A stretch of DNA of 64,000 nucleotides from Berberis thunbergii (GCA_003290165.1 QNQO01006228.1:305849-369848); one strand, 5' to 3'; positions 33,062 to 43,871 are shown, counted from the stretch's first letter. Program-made: numbers and translations. Notes: generated by a model from the letters alone, not told the origin.

Positions 33062-35300
33062 CTACTCCTTAAGAAGTTCTTCCTCTCGTAACTTCACGTC
33101 TACAAGTTGGCGCTCCAGTAGCTCTAACTTGTTAGTCAGCGCATAGACCCGATACTGTTCTGTGGCCAGACTGCTCTTCACTACACTATGCTCTTGCCAC
33201 TCCAATTCGAGCTGGTCCTCAGCCTTTCTCGCCTCTCGAGTATAGAACTCCACATTGGATTCCAACTGTTGCTTCTCAGCAACCCAGTCGGTTTCCTTCA
33301 AAGCACTCTCATCAGCAAGATACCGCAGTTCAGAACACACCTTAGCCACAGCTTCCTGCGCAACCTCGACTTCTGGGTGGATCTGGGTCACCTCCTGCTT
33401 AAGTTCGTCCCTTTCGAACGCCACCTCTGATAGATTATGATCAATGTCCTCCAAACAAGCTCTCTGAGTCTCAACGGCCACGATTGACTGATCCAGCCTC
33501 TTCTCCTCAGCCTTCTTCTCCAGCTGCTCAATTTCATAGAGGGCGTCAAAATATACCACCTGCATGTGAGAGAAGACACGCTCCAAAGTGTATACCCTCT
33601 CGCAAGCTGCCTCGACTTTCATCCCAGCAATAGCCATGTGGCTCAAATGAGACATACCCCGCATAAGGTACTTCAAACCATTATCCATACATCCTTCCAA
33701 CGTATCCTCCTTAGGTTTTGGAGCGTGATTCATCAACCAGTTGTGATGCATGCTTATATGTTTCCTCGAAGCATACTCTAAGTCCACCTCTTGGTGCTAG
33801 ACCTGTGAACTCATCTTCACCAAGTCTGGTGCAAACTAGCCTATCTGTGCACCCGAATGAAGCTTCCTCAGGTCAGGAATTACACCAGTGCCACCCTTCA
33901 CTGTTGCCACCGTCCTCAGGCTCTCCTCCGTGGCTTTCCCCTTATCACTAATAACCGGCCCTTTGGTACGAGACGGCTTAATGGGATCCGGTGGGAGAGG
34001 AAGAAGCAAATTATCCAAAGGACCCTCCAACACTTCTAGTTGTGGCCTAGAATGAGATGGTGAACAATTCATACTACAAGAGACATGACCAGTACCGCAG
34101 CCAATCTCAGGCAAAGCAGCAATGGGGTTATCAGATTTTACAACCTCAGTCAAATCTTCACGGGAGCCTTCTATAAGAACGATCCAACGTGAATCCGCAC
34201 CAGCAGAAGCTGCCATTGCAACCCACACCAGGCACACATTCAGAGCTTTGACCTATCTACAACTCTTGCAAATCGCAAGTAATCTTTCTCCAAGCCGGAA
34301 ACGTCTCCACCCCAATAGGCCTAGCAGTCTCACGTTCTTCCCTCACTGGAGCGGGTCGTGTTGAAGATGACTTAGTTCTAGCACAGAACCTCTTCCTCAC
34401 GAAAGAGGGGAGCATTTCAGACAGGTCATCCGCGTCAGACAGAACGAGAGCTTTGGCCGCAGTAGCCTTCTTGTTCCTTGAAGGGGCCTCATCTTCCACT
34501 TTCACTTGCGACGTTCAATACAGAGTGGGGCCAACGTGCCAGTTTTCCCACAGCCTACTACAGATTAAGTTGAAAACTCTTATTACATCAACCACATCTC
34601 TTTCTGGCAAGTCACAGAATGTCTCCATGGTATTTTGTTTCGCTAAGGTAAGAGGAGTAGTAGAAAACCTTCCTGCAAGGAAACACAAGCGATGGTCAGT
34701 CAGCCCGCTATCAAGCATATCAAAATCACAGGAAAAGGGTTGAACTTACGAATTGGCCTGAATTGTCGTTCGAGTCGACGACCCTTGCATCGAAAAGACT
34801 TCGACTCCACAGGAGCCAAGAAGCAGTACTTCTGCTAAAACTTTAAGCCATCCGGCAGATTAACAAAGCAAGCCGGTGATGTCATCTTATAGACAGTTTT
34901 ACTCTTTAGCCAGGGAGAAGTCAACAATTGAATTACCCGCAGAGTCACAGTGACGCTGGCCTCCTTGGCACTGAGCAGAATCATGAGGATAACCCTATAT
35001 TTGTTAGGCCCCAAGTGAGCCAAATGAATCCCTGAAAGATCCAGGAACTCCCAAATCACGTCCAAAATTGAAAATCGCACTCCAGTCTGAAGTATCCCAC
35101 GATGCAAGCAAATGAAACCAGCCGGAGGCGACGTTAGCATTTGGTCACCCATCAAGACATACAACGGCAGGTCTTTAAGAACTCCAAACTTCGTACGAAT
35201 TTCAGCAAGGCAAGGCCAGGCTCGCACAGCAAACTATCTTCAAAACACTCCAGGCCCTTGGCCAAGATTGCGTCGTCAATAAGGTTTTGTTGAGCCATAA
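33062..35300 (-). pseudogene. Antisense coiled-coil gene (copy 2), best preserved
   Basis: Read leftward from near 35300 (M-A-Q-Q-N-L-I-D-D-A start). The Transposase_28-like part lies at 34835-35227: F-G-V-L-K-D-L-P-L-Y, F-I-C-L-H-R-G-I-L, W-E-F-L-D-L-S-G-I, then V-I-Q-L-L-T-S-P-W-L-K. A middle segment follows at 34515-34718. A basic, Ser/Lys-rich linker (34257-34505, M-K-V-E-D-E-A-P-S-R-N-K-K-A) may hold a nuclear signal. An uninterrupted 241-codon coiled coil runs at 33062-33787 (L-E-R-V-F-S-H-M-Q-V, A-E-E-K-R-L-D-Q, E-R-D-E-L-K-Q-E-V). At least four frame breaks separate the parts. Role unknown; conserved in all three gypsy interiors of this window. Confidence 0.72.
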
Positions 35301-35490
35301 AGAAGATAGAAAATCTTTTATAATCAGAGCGATATCCTCGAAAGCAAAGAAAGCAGAAGAGTCAGACTCTACACTACGGACGACCTAGTCATCAAGCAAC
35401 GATTCAAACTCAATCATTATGAGCGACGCATCCCTTCAAGAGATGACTTAGCAAACCGATGTGACGATCCACTAACTCGGGGGGAGTAGC

Positions 35491-36174
35491 CGATGATACA
35501 TAAAAATGGTCACACCTCTAAGCCATACACGTGTCATGATGATCTCGAGAAAATACGAGCCGCAACATCAGCCCAACACTGAATAGGCCCAAGCGGTTTT
35601 AAGCCCGTTCAATTCAGTCTGCCAGGCGAAATCAAACTCTCATAGCGTGCTAGGCCCACACGTCTCACAACTATCCTCAATACCCATAAGTCTCACTAAG
35701 GCAAGTATCTCGAGGATCAGCTTCGGACGAGAAACTACAGCTGCTTTCTGCTTCTAACCAAGAAGCAAATACCAGAGTACATTCCACACAGGGAAACTCT
35801 CTTCCACGGATTGCTATTGGATTGGGAACTATCTCCCGCGTATCTAGGAGCACATGGCTAAAAGGAAACTTCTCTCTTACAGCACGACTTCTAATTACAG
35901 AATGATCTCCACGAAGATTTCCTTCCTAAACTATGCCTACGATGACTTGGTAGAACCAGAACTCCTTGCACTATAAATAAGACATGAGGTTGGTAAGCTA
36001 AGGTATGCTACAAATTCCCTGTCACGGCATTACACCGTCCTCAAATCCTTGTCTAACTTTAGCATCAGAGTGTCATATGCCACCACAACGGTGGTTCGTG
36101 GCTCACGTGTGTTACTTGTGCAAGTTAGTAGGTCAGCAGAAACTAGGTCAAAGCTGGGAGCAAAACATTTAGCA
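35491..36174 (+). repeat. Gypsy compound LTR 3
   Basis: Starts CGATGATACATAAAAATGG (first T mutated to C) and ends ...acatttagCA at 36174, followed by the target duplication TAAGT. 684 bases; TATA box at 35972. Confidence 0.9.
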
Positions 36175-37013
36175 TAAGTATATTTATTTATTTATTTATA
36201 TTTTTATCCTACTGAAACATTTAGCATGTGGAGTAATGTTATAATGGTTCATTCTATATATTAATTTATTTGATGAATTACACATTCAAATTTACAAGGT
36301 ATGACAAGGTAGACTGTCAAAACTTCACAAAACAAATTGTGATTAATTTAGTTTAAGCTACTGTTACAGAAACACCAAATATCTGTGGTTGAGATAATGC
36401 TACAATAGATATTAAAAGAATATGTTTAGCGGTAATGATACATGTGCCTTGAAAAACAATATATATTGATTAGATAAACTTTTTTATGGTAACATCTAAT
36501 TATTATTTGAATAAATGGGATAAAGCTAAATTTCTTCCTCAATTATTCTTATTTATTTGAGTTTCATATGGAGGAAAAGTGCATCAATTAATTCCCTATG
36601 TAGAATAGTTCATATATATTTACCACACATTTTTACACGCATTGCACATATTGCACGACTCTTTATTTTCATTTCCCATGCCTCTAGCCTAATAATCTCT
36701 ACAAATCTTTCATATTTCAAATCTACAAGTTATGTGTTTCAAACACATTATCGTCACCTGGTTAGGTGGATTTTGTGGTTGCATTTCATTTTTTCACTTA
36801 GTTTCATTTACATATTTTTTTATCTTTTTTTAAATTATGGTCTAGTTTAAGCCCACGTACCAGGTACTAATAACATATTGAGCTAGAATCTCCATAGGCA
36901 TATTGGGAGAATTTTCAACCCAGTAAAAGCCCTGAGAGGCACTGTGAAAGATAACCCGCGATGAAAATATTTAACATCGTAGAGTAGTACCAACGGCAAG
37001 GGGGATACACTAG
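36175..37013 (+). mobile_element. Helitron right half
   Basis: Continuation of the copy broken at 19054. Ends with accaacggca, then agggggatacaCTAG at 37013. The two halves together give about 0.94 kb, matching the long subtype. Confidence 0.85.
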
Positions 37014-37461
37014 TCTATATTATAAATTAGGATTATGCTTTAAGTAAGATATAAAATATGGCTGAGATTTACCCAAATATAAGGATCTAACAACTCTAGA
37101 CAATTTCTCATATTTCAATATCTCTTACACTCTTTCAATTTCTCATCTTTCAAGTTTTCTTGACCCTTTCTTACACTCTTTCATCTCTCATTCTTTCAAT
37201 TTATCATATTTAAATTATAAGTTTATTTTTATTTATTTTTTTACTAAATCTATTTTGATTTGTATACGTAAATTTACAGTTAAGTGTTTTGTATTTGCCA
37301 TTGTGTGCAATTTCAAATTTGTTGGGCGCCAATGAAATACATTTTATATTGTGAAATGAGTGATTTTGTATTGTATTGTTATTTATATCTTTTCCAATTG
37401 ATTTCTTGGGAAAATGAGTGAATTTGTTCATATTGTGCCAATGGCATGGGGAATACCCTAG
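37014..37461 (+). mobile_element. Non-autonomous Helitron
   Basis: TCTATATTATAAATTAGGAT at the 5' end; 3' stem tgccaatggca followed by tggggaatacCCTAG at 37461. 448 bases, carrying a CTTTC/TTTCT-rich middle (37100-37200) not seen in the other copies. Confidence 0.82.
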
Positions 37462-38134
37462 TTTATACTACAATTTATAATTGTATTTTACTATTCATTG
37501 TTGACTGGGACAAACTAAGGATTTGAGATAAAAAATGGTTAAGATTGAAAGTTGGAAAATGTGTTGACGGTTGAGATTCATTTTCAATTATGGCATGTTT
37601 GTAAATATAAAACATGTAAAATGGCAAAGAAAATGAAAAAATGTTCAAAAAAAAAGTTTGTGGAATGTACATGTGGTGGAAAGCGAAAGTATTGTGTTTT
37701 CCTTTTTTTTCAAAATAAATTTTCATAACTATCTACATAGTTGTCGGATTTTAGTAAACTTGATATCATTGAAATGCAATTTTGAAGATACTTCCAACAA
37801 AACCAATGATCAATAAAAAAAAAACACTTAAATTTTCAAAATAGGTATTTTATTATTAAAACATATAAATATTTTTAACATTTTCATGCCTAAGTGTAAT
37901 ATTTTTCAATGAAACGGACAAAAACTTAATGAACATTCAAACAAAGACCCCGAACATTCAATCGATTCTAACTTTAACCGAGTTTGATTCTAAAAAAATA
38001 GTTTACATTCTAAAAAACATGATTTTTTTTGTTAATGGAAATAATTGAAGGCAATGGTGGGGATGGTGTCAAGTGCATGATAATTAGCCAAAAAAACTGT
38101 ATGTAAAGCGCCAACGGCATGGGTAATATGCTAG
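37462..38134 (+). mobile_element. Helitron, second subtype, complete
   Basis: Begins tttatactacaatttataat (first C of the TC end mutated). Carries the second-subtype blocks ctattcattgttgactggga near 37490, gaaacggacaaaaact near 37910 and gatggtgtcaagtgcatgat near 38062. Ends gcgccaacggc, then atgggtaatatgCTAG at 38134. 673 bases, no coding capacity. Confidence 0.85.
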
Positions 38135-38820
38135 TAAAATACATGTTTTGAAAATTTAAGTGTTTGTATTGATTATTAGTTTGGTTAGAAATATCTTTAA
38201 AATTGCATTTCAATGATACTAAGTTCACTCAAATTCGACAACTATGTAGATACTTATGATAATTCATTTTGAAAAGAAAAAAAAACACAATACTTTCTAT
38301 CTTCGTCATATGTACATTACACCAACTTTTGTCATATTTTTTTAATTTCTTTGTCCTTTTACATGTTTATATTAACAAACATGTCATCATAAAAAATGAA
38401 TATCAACCCTCAACACATTTCCAACTTTCAATCTTGAAAAAAAATACATGTTTTGAAATTTTAAGTGTTTGTATTGATTATTAGTTTAATTAGAAATATA
38501 TTCAAAATTGCATTTCAATGATACTAAGTTTACTAAAATCCGACAACTGTGTAGATATTTATGATAATTCATTTTGAAAAAAAAACACAATACTTTATCT
38601 ATCGGTCATATGTACATTACACCAACATTTTTCACATTTTTTCCAAATTCTTTGTCCTTCTACATGTTTATATTTACAAACATGTCATCATGAGAAATGA
38701 ATATCAACCCTTAACACATTTCCCAACTTTCGATCCTAACAATTATTTTTATCTCTAATCCTTAGTTTGTCCCAATCAGCAATGAATAGTAAAATACAAT
38801 TCTTAATTGTAATATAGATT
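38135..38820 (-). mobile_element. Two truncated inverted Helitron copies
   Basis: The segment from ttgaaaatttaagtgtttgt (38151) to about 38445 is repeated, slightly altered, from 38450 onward. Both are the inverse of the interior of the second subtype. The right copy ends at 38817 with its 5' terminus (minus strand tctatattacaattaagaat). A local duplication of inverted, 3'-truncated copies. Confidence 0.72.
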
Positions 38821-39225
38821 ATAAAAACATGTAAGTATTTTTAATATGCCAATGGTAGCCTGGTTGGATGGTTAAGGCTGTGGTGGTTTAACCCCCACGT
38901 CTTGGGTTCTATACCCACCGGCGGCACGCTTGCCTTTCAAAAAAAAAGTATTTTTAATATTTCCATGACTAAGTATAATATTTTCAATGAACCGGACGAA
39001 AACATTTAATGAACATTCAAACAAATACCCGAAACATTTAATCGATTCTAATTTTAATTGAGCTTGATTTAAAAAAAAAAATAGTTCACATGTAAAACAT
39101 AAATTCTTTTATGAAAATAAATTATTGAGGGTAATGTTGGGGATGGTGGTGAGGGTGTCAAGTGCATGATAATTAGCAACAAAAAAAATGTATGTGGAGT
39201 GTTAATGGCACGGGTAATATGTTAG
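38821..39225 (+). mobile_element. 5'-truncated Helitron hosting a SINE
   Basis: Starts inside the second-subtype interior (acatgtaagtatttttaatat), is interrupted by the SINE at 38848-38945, resumes, and ends gtgttaatggcac then gggtaatatgTTAG at 39225. The CTRR end is mutated to TTAG. Confidence 0.75.
38848..38945 (+). mobile_element. Short tRNA-derived SINE with 15-bp TSD
   Basis: Body gccaatggtagcctggttgg, then gttaaggc, then a pol III box B-like cttgggttctataccc, then gccttt and an A tail. Box A is represented by tagcctggttggatgg. A perfect 15-bp direct repeat (aagtatttttaatat) flanks it at 38833-38847 and 38946-38960. A and B boxes, A tail and long target duplication together identify a SINE mobilised by LINE-type machinery. 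Only about 98 bases including the tail. Confidence 0.9.
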
Positions 39226-39858
39226 TCTATGTTACAATTGAAAGTGATCTTTTACTATTTATTGCAGACTAGGACAACCTGAGGATTGAAGATAAAATAT
39301 GGTAGGATTCTAAGCTAGGAAATGCATTGAGGGTCATTTCCTATGATAGTATGTTTTTAAATATAAAACATTTGGAAGGGTAAAAAAATGAAAAAAAAAC
39401 AAATTATGAAAAAATTGGTGGAATGTACATGTGGTAGAGAGAGAAAGTATTGTATTTTTTTCAAAATGATAATTATCATAATTATCTACGTAATTGTTGG
39501 ATTTTAGTAAGTTTGGTATCATTGAAATGCAGTTTTGAAGATCTTTCCAACAAACCAATAATCAATACAAAGACTTATTATTTCAAAATATGTATTTTAT
39601 TATTAAAATAGGTAAGTATTTATAATATTTTATGCCTAAGTATGATATTTTTCAAAGAAACAGATGGACATTTTAATGAACATTCAAACAAAGACCCTGA
39701 ACATTTAATCGATTTTAATTTTAACCGAGCTTGACTCTAAAAAATTAGTATTTTTACCGTAAATAGGTTTACAACTCAAAAAACTAATTTACTTTCTAAA
39801 ATACGATTTTTAAAAAAAACAAATTGAGGGTATCCGATTCATGATAATTAGCGATAAA

Positions 39859-39900
<42 letters not shown>

Positions 39901-39928
39901 AATGCCAACAGCACAAGTGATGTGCTAA
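39226..39928 (+). mobile_element. Helitron, second subtype, with TG expansion
   Basis: TCTATGTTACAATTGAAAGT at the 5' end. The 3' end has tgccaacagcac followed by aagtgatgtgCTAA at 39928, so the CTRR is CTAA. A (TG)n microsatellite sits directly before the terminal hairpin. Confidence 0.82.
39862..39899. repeat. (TG)n microsatellite
   Basis: About 18 TG units at the spot where sister Helitrons read atgtatgtggagtg, pointing to slippage growth from that short TG-rich seed. Confidence 0.95.
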
Positions 39929-41047
39929 TTTTTATACAATTGAAAAGAGGGGATCAGAAAGAGACTCATTCTACTCTTTCAATTATTTTGTTTTCTACTT
40001 TTTACCGCACAAGATTTTCAAAGTGAAAAACTTAATTGACAAAGTTACATTAGTGAAAGAATTGGTTTGCATTTATAGTGGACTTGCATAACCGCTGAGT
40101 GGAACGTTGCCTAAAATTGTGAAAATACAATACCGAGACTGCTTGTAACTTTTTCAAGTTCAAAACACCTTTAATATCCATGAAACCATGTGAGTGAAGA
40201 GAAAATTTGGGGAGATGGCAAACCTCCATTGACCAATCAAAACTACAAAAACTCGGCAAGAAAAAAACAAATGAATGCTTTGTGAAACTCTTCAAGATGG
40301 TTTTTCAAATTGACACAAGAGACCTTGTTTTTCAGTAGAAATGACTAAAGATTGAACAGTTAACAAGATAAATATAATGTTTTCTTCATACAAAAGCAGA
40401 TTAAGTAAAAGCGTGACCAATTATCTAAACAATTTTAAAGTTATGAAAGAGCATACCAAATGAATCTACATCAACCATGTTTACACACTTGATATAAATC
40501 CAATGAGTAAGTCTAGGGAGCGAGGGAGAGGGTGCGAGGGCAGCCCAACACCGCCCACCCTCCTCGCGATGCGCATCAATGCGCATCGCGAGGAGGGTGG
40601 GCGGTGTTGGGCTGCCCTCGCGCTCTCTCCCTAGAATCAAGGAAATCCAATAAAAGAGGGGGCAGTCGTACCCTTGTAAGATTACAATATATTGTCAAGA
40701 TATTTGGATTGATAGTTGCACAATAATAGCAATGACCTCGATAACATTCATTGACCGACTTAATCAATGTTTTATGGGCATTGATTACCGGTTATGGAGC
40801 TCATACATAGAGAAAAAAATTCACATCCAAGTCAATGTATTTGTATTGAAGATTTATTTTCATGATAATACTAATTATAGCATTAAATGTCTCATGCAAC
40901 ATACATGGGCTTAGCCTTACAACTCAAGCATTGATTATTTTGGGCCATGGAGAGCCCAGTCATACGAGATGTTTATTGACTATAAAATTCTTATGTTTCA
41001 CATATTATATCAACTTGAGCTGCTTTCTTTATGGTAAAGACACTGAT
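39929..41047. other. Spacer downstream of peroxidase pseudogene
   Basis: About 1.1 kb between the Helitron array and the peroxidase stop codon. Besides the GC-rich hairpin at 40512-40635 nothing is recognised. Confidence 0.5.
40512..40635. repeat. GC-rich near-perfect foldback
   Basis: Left arm 40512-40575 (tctagggagcgaggg ... gatgcgca), 4-base loop tcaa, right arm 40580-40635 ending ctctccctaga. The inner 42 bases or so pair perfectly; the outer ends differ by an 8-base indel but share tctagggag. The local GC content is far above the surroundings. It could be a foldback MITE with TCTAGGG ends or a hairpin RNA locus. No clear target duplication was seen. Confidence 0.85.
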
Positions 41048-41457
41048 CTAGTGGTGCTTGTTGGCAACATTGCATTGCAATCTGATCTCTCCCTGAGTAC
41101 CAGTGAGAGGGTTGTTCTCAGATAGAATGGTGATTTCCCTTGAGAACTCCTTGGCCCAGTAGTCTTGATCCTTGCCCATCTTCTTCACATAGCTCTTAGT
41201 CCTCTTGTTAGTGCATATTTGGTGGTCTACCATGAGCAGCCCCTTTGTTGTCCAAAATGTTCCTGTAGTAGTTGTTGTCTAGGATCATTGGTGTGCCATG
41301 ATCATTCCTCACATACTGGACAACCTTTGGGTTAGGGGTTGCATCAAGGCACTTGTGAAGCATGTATTCGACATGGTTGGGGTTGAGGGCAGGGTCAACT
41401 TTAGGGTACAAACGGTGGACACGTTTGACACACTGAGTTCAGCCAACGCTGTGGGCT
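41048..41457 (-). pseudogene. Class III peroxidase (Prx42-like), exon 4
   Basis: Minus strand. Starts after an acceptor CACAAG with A-H-S-V-G, the proximal heme-ligand region, then T-Q-C-V-K-R-V-H-R-L-Y-P-K-V-D-P. It continues with V-Q-Y-V-R-N-D-H-G-T-P-M and N-N-Y-Y-R-N-I-L-D-N-K-G and ends S-E-N-N-P-L-T-G-T-Q-G-E-I-R, then N-V-A-N-K-H-H and TAG (41048-41050). These blocks are typical of the divergent Prx42-type secreted peroxidases. A TGA replaces the Arg after V-G (41439-41441), and a frameshift follows N-K-G (41208-41233). It is the C-terminal exon of the gene whose other exons lie at 45750-46836. Confidence 0.9.
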
Positions 41458-41653
41458 CTTGTGGGATAGAGAAGTAGCCTTGTTATGATTTGTGTAAGGT
41501 TAAAAGGGAGAAAGTTTTCTCCTTGAAAATATCTTACATTAAGTTTACACTTAAAATAACTTGCGGATAATCAATTTCATTCTTCGATGAACACATGATC
41601 ATATAACCAAGAAGGTATCATGATCATGATGTGCACTTAGTCGGTATAGTATA

Positions 41654-42080
41654 TGTTGGGAGAAGATTAAAACAAAGCACCCAACATTGAAAGGAATAAA
41701 AGAAGACTACACAGCTCTATCTTTATTGATTGAAACATAACTTGAGTACATGCCTATATACACTACTCCAAAGAACACTTAAGAGATAATTTTTCATCAA
41801 TCACACTCTTACATATCAAAAGACACCTTTTTATCTTTCATGGTCATGCTATTCAAGTCTCTTGGACTTCAAAAAATACATTTTCACCATTCACTGTTTT
41901 TAGGTTTCCACTGAACAGTCAGTAGTATATTGACCATAACTTTCTCAATACAATTCCAATTGATGCACTATTTTAAGATTTGGAAACTAGACAAAAAGAG
42001 AATTCTTTTTATATATTATTAGCTAAATTCGGATAAGTTCAAACTCTGGTCGAAAGCTGTCTTGAGTTTATTTTTCAACA
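41654..42080 (-). repeat. Copia (intron) 3' LTR
   Basis: Runs from TGTTGGGAGAAG to tttttcaaCA. The adjacent interior reads, on the minus strand, ACGAGGGAG, a short polypurine tract. Confidence 0.9.
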
Positions 42081-42310
42081 CTCCCTCGTAAACTTGACAT
42101 CCTTCCAACACCAATCATCATTCTCAACTTCAGAAAGTTATCATACTTGAGAGGCTTTGTGAAAAACCTTAAACTTCCCACAAGACTTCGGAACAATGTT
42201 GGATTAACCTTTTTAAGCCCTTCCTTCTTCATCGAAAGTTTAACTCCACGTTCCATGGGCATGTTGACAGGATTACAATCCAATAAACACAACTTTCTTG
42301 CTCCTATCAT
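42068..42310 (-). pseudogene. Copia RT/RNase H junction remnant
   Basis: Minus strand C-N-P-V-N-M-P-M-E-R-G-V-K-L-S, then N-P-T-L-F-R-S-L-V-G-S-L-R, the block that follows RT in Copia pol. It joins integrase directly at about 42300 within one open frame. All of the RT palm, including Y-x-D-D, has been deleted, and RNase H itself is lost soon after. Confidence 0.85.
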
Positions 42311-42758
42311 CAAGCTTTGTTCTTTCTTGCTCCGGAATTTGAACATGGGCAATAGACCCAAATACTCGCAAGTGTGACACACTTGGTTTCCATCCACTAC
42401 ATGCTTCTTGAGGCGTCACGTCCTTCAAACTTTTGGTAGGCGAACGATTAGAGAGATAAACTGCACATGCAACTGCTTCGGCCCAAAACTCTTTTGGCAT
42501 CGACTTGCTTTTAAACATGGTTCTTGCCTTATTGAGGATTGTTCGGTTCTTCCTTTCGACGACTCCATTTTGTTGTGCCAATCTAGGAACAGTCATGGGA
42601 CGCCGAATTCCATGTGTTTCACAAAAGGCCTTGAATTCGTTGGAAGTGAACTCTCCATCTCTATCGGTTCTTAGAGATTTTATTTCGTAGCCACTTTCTT
42701 TTTCAACAAGAGCTTTGAATTTTTTGAATGCCTCAAAAGCCTCACTCTTTTGCTTCAA
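42273..42758 (-). pseudogene. Copia integrase core, C-terminal part
   Basis: Open for 161 codons on the minus strand with S-L-R-T-D-R-D-G-E-F (second catalytic Asp), G-V-V-E-R-K-N-R-T (catalytic Glu) and A-V-Y-L-S-N-R-S-P-T. The first catalytic Asp (H-A-D-V-C-G-P) lies in the upstream frame at about 42860, so the D-D-E triad survives but is split by a frameshift around 42760-42800. Confidence 0.88.
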
Positions 42759-42788
42759 GAAATAAACCCATGTTTTTTTTAATAATCA

Positions 42789-43601
42789 TCAATGAAAAAG
42801 CAAAAAGTAAGAGCTTTTACCAAGAGATAAAGGCTTTATTGGACCACAAACATCTGCATGAATAAGTTGTAGTGGCTCGGTTGCTCTTGAGTTGGATTGC
42901 TTGGGGAAACTCTGTCTTGAATGTTTGCCAAGTAAACAAGCTTCACATAAATGATTGGGGTGATCAATTGTTGGAATACCTTTCACCATCTTCTTTGCTA
43001 CTAAGTCTTTAAGCCCTCCAAAATTTAGATGTCCATATCTCATGTGCCAAATCCATGATAGATCTTTAACACACATCTTCAAACACATGGCTCCTATAAT
43101 CTTAATATCCAATACGAACATGCCATTTTTTGTCATAGAAACCTCAGCAATAAGATTTCCTTCATTATCTCTAAGCCAAAGAAAACGATCTTCCATGTTT
43201 ATTTTGCAACCATTCTCCATAAGCTGCCCAATAGTCAAAATATTATTTTGCATTTTAGGAATGTAATAAAAGTTAGGAAGAATTTTATGGCCTCCATTCT
43301 TTGCCTTGAACAAAATTGTGCCTTTACCTTTAATCTCCACCTTCGACTCATCACCAAAGTGCACTTGGCCAGTCACTTTGGTGTCAAGTTCCACAAATTT
43401 GCTACTATCACATGTCATGTGGTTGCTAGCTCCATTGTCTAGGTACCATAAACTCGTGTCTCCGATGGGTTCTTCCTTATGTGCAAGGAATAATGCGGGC
43501 TCCTCCACATCTTCCTTGTGCATGATAAGCTTTGTCTCAGCTTCTACGTTTTTGGTTTTACATCCCAAGAAAAGTGTCCATATCTTCCACAAGAATAACA
43601 T
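42789..43601 (-). pseudogene. Copia protease and integrase zinc domain
   Basis: Minus strand, 270 codons. Protease site W-Y-L-D-N-G-A-S-N-H-M-T, where the usual D-S-G is D-N-G. Then comes the gag-pre-integrase zinc-binding part, W-H-M-R-Y-G-H-L-N-F and L-C-E-A-C-L-L-G-K, and finally Q-L-I-H-A-D-V-C-G-P. The Asn in the active site may impair the protease. It would process the polyprotein and begin the integrase. Confidence 0.88.
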
Positions 43602-43800
43602 TCAATTTGACTTTTGTCATTCTTTACCTCATCGTGTCTTACATAGTTGACTCTTTATTTTCCTCTTCCACGGCCTTTTGAAGAATTTTGATAACTTCTC
43701 TCTTGAGAAGAATTGTGATCATCTTGTCCTCTTCCTTGACCACGGCCTCGACCTCTTCCACGTCCTCAGCCTCTTCCACCATTTTCATAAGTATCTCCTT
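43560..43800 (-). pseudogene. Copia nucleocapsid, RG-rich with altered knuckle
   Basis: The minus strand encodes an Arg/Gly-rich run (G-R-G-G-R-G-R-G-R-G-Q-G) followed by C-Y-S-C-G-R-Y-G-H-F-S-W-D-V. In the C-x2-C-x4-H-x4-C knuckle the last Cys is Val. A stop and frame changes separate it from gag and from protease. Confidence 0.8.
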
Positions 43801-43871
43801 TGGCTTTCAATGAAAGTTTTGCTTGCAATGCTTGCTCCACTTGTTCTTACTTGCCTCAGTTCATTCTCTCT

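Larger units (their letters stand above)
19055..36174 (+). mobile_element. Compound Ty3/gypsy: LTR-int-LTR-int-LTR
   Basis: Three related LTRs (19055-19747, 27353-28040, 35491-36174) alternate with two homologous interiors. The whole 17.1-kb block is flanked by one perfect 5-bp duplication, TAAGT (19050-19054 and 36175-36179). It is therefore one insertion later enlarged by unequal recombination, or inserted as a tandem. Each interior encodes sense gag and protease and an antisense coiled-coil protein, but no recognisable RT, RNase H or integrase. The layout fits non-autonomous derivatives of the Tat lineage, in which antisense extra ORFs are known (family knowledge; lineage placement is inference). 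The Helitron into which it inserted is restored when the block is removed. Confidence 0.92.

Noticed and set aside
39841..40026. 61-codon frame with alternating Cys-Val
   Set aside because: Product of the (TG)n microsatellite.
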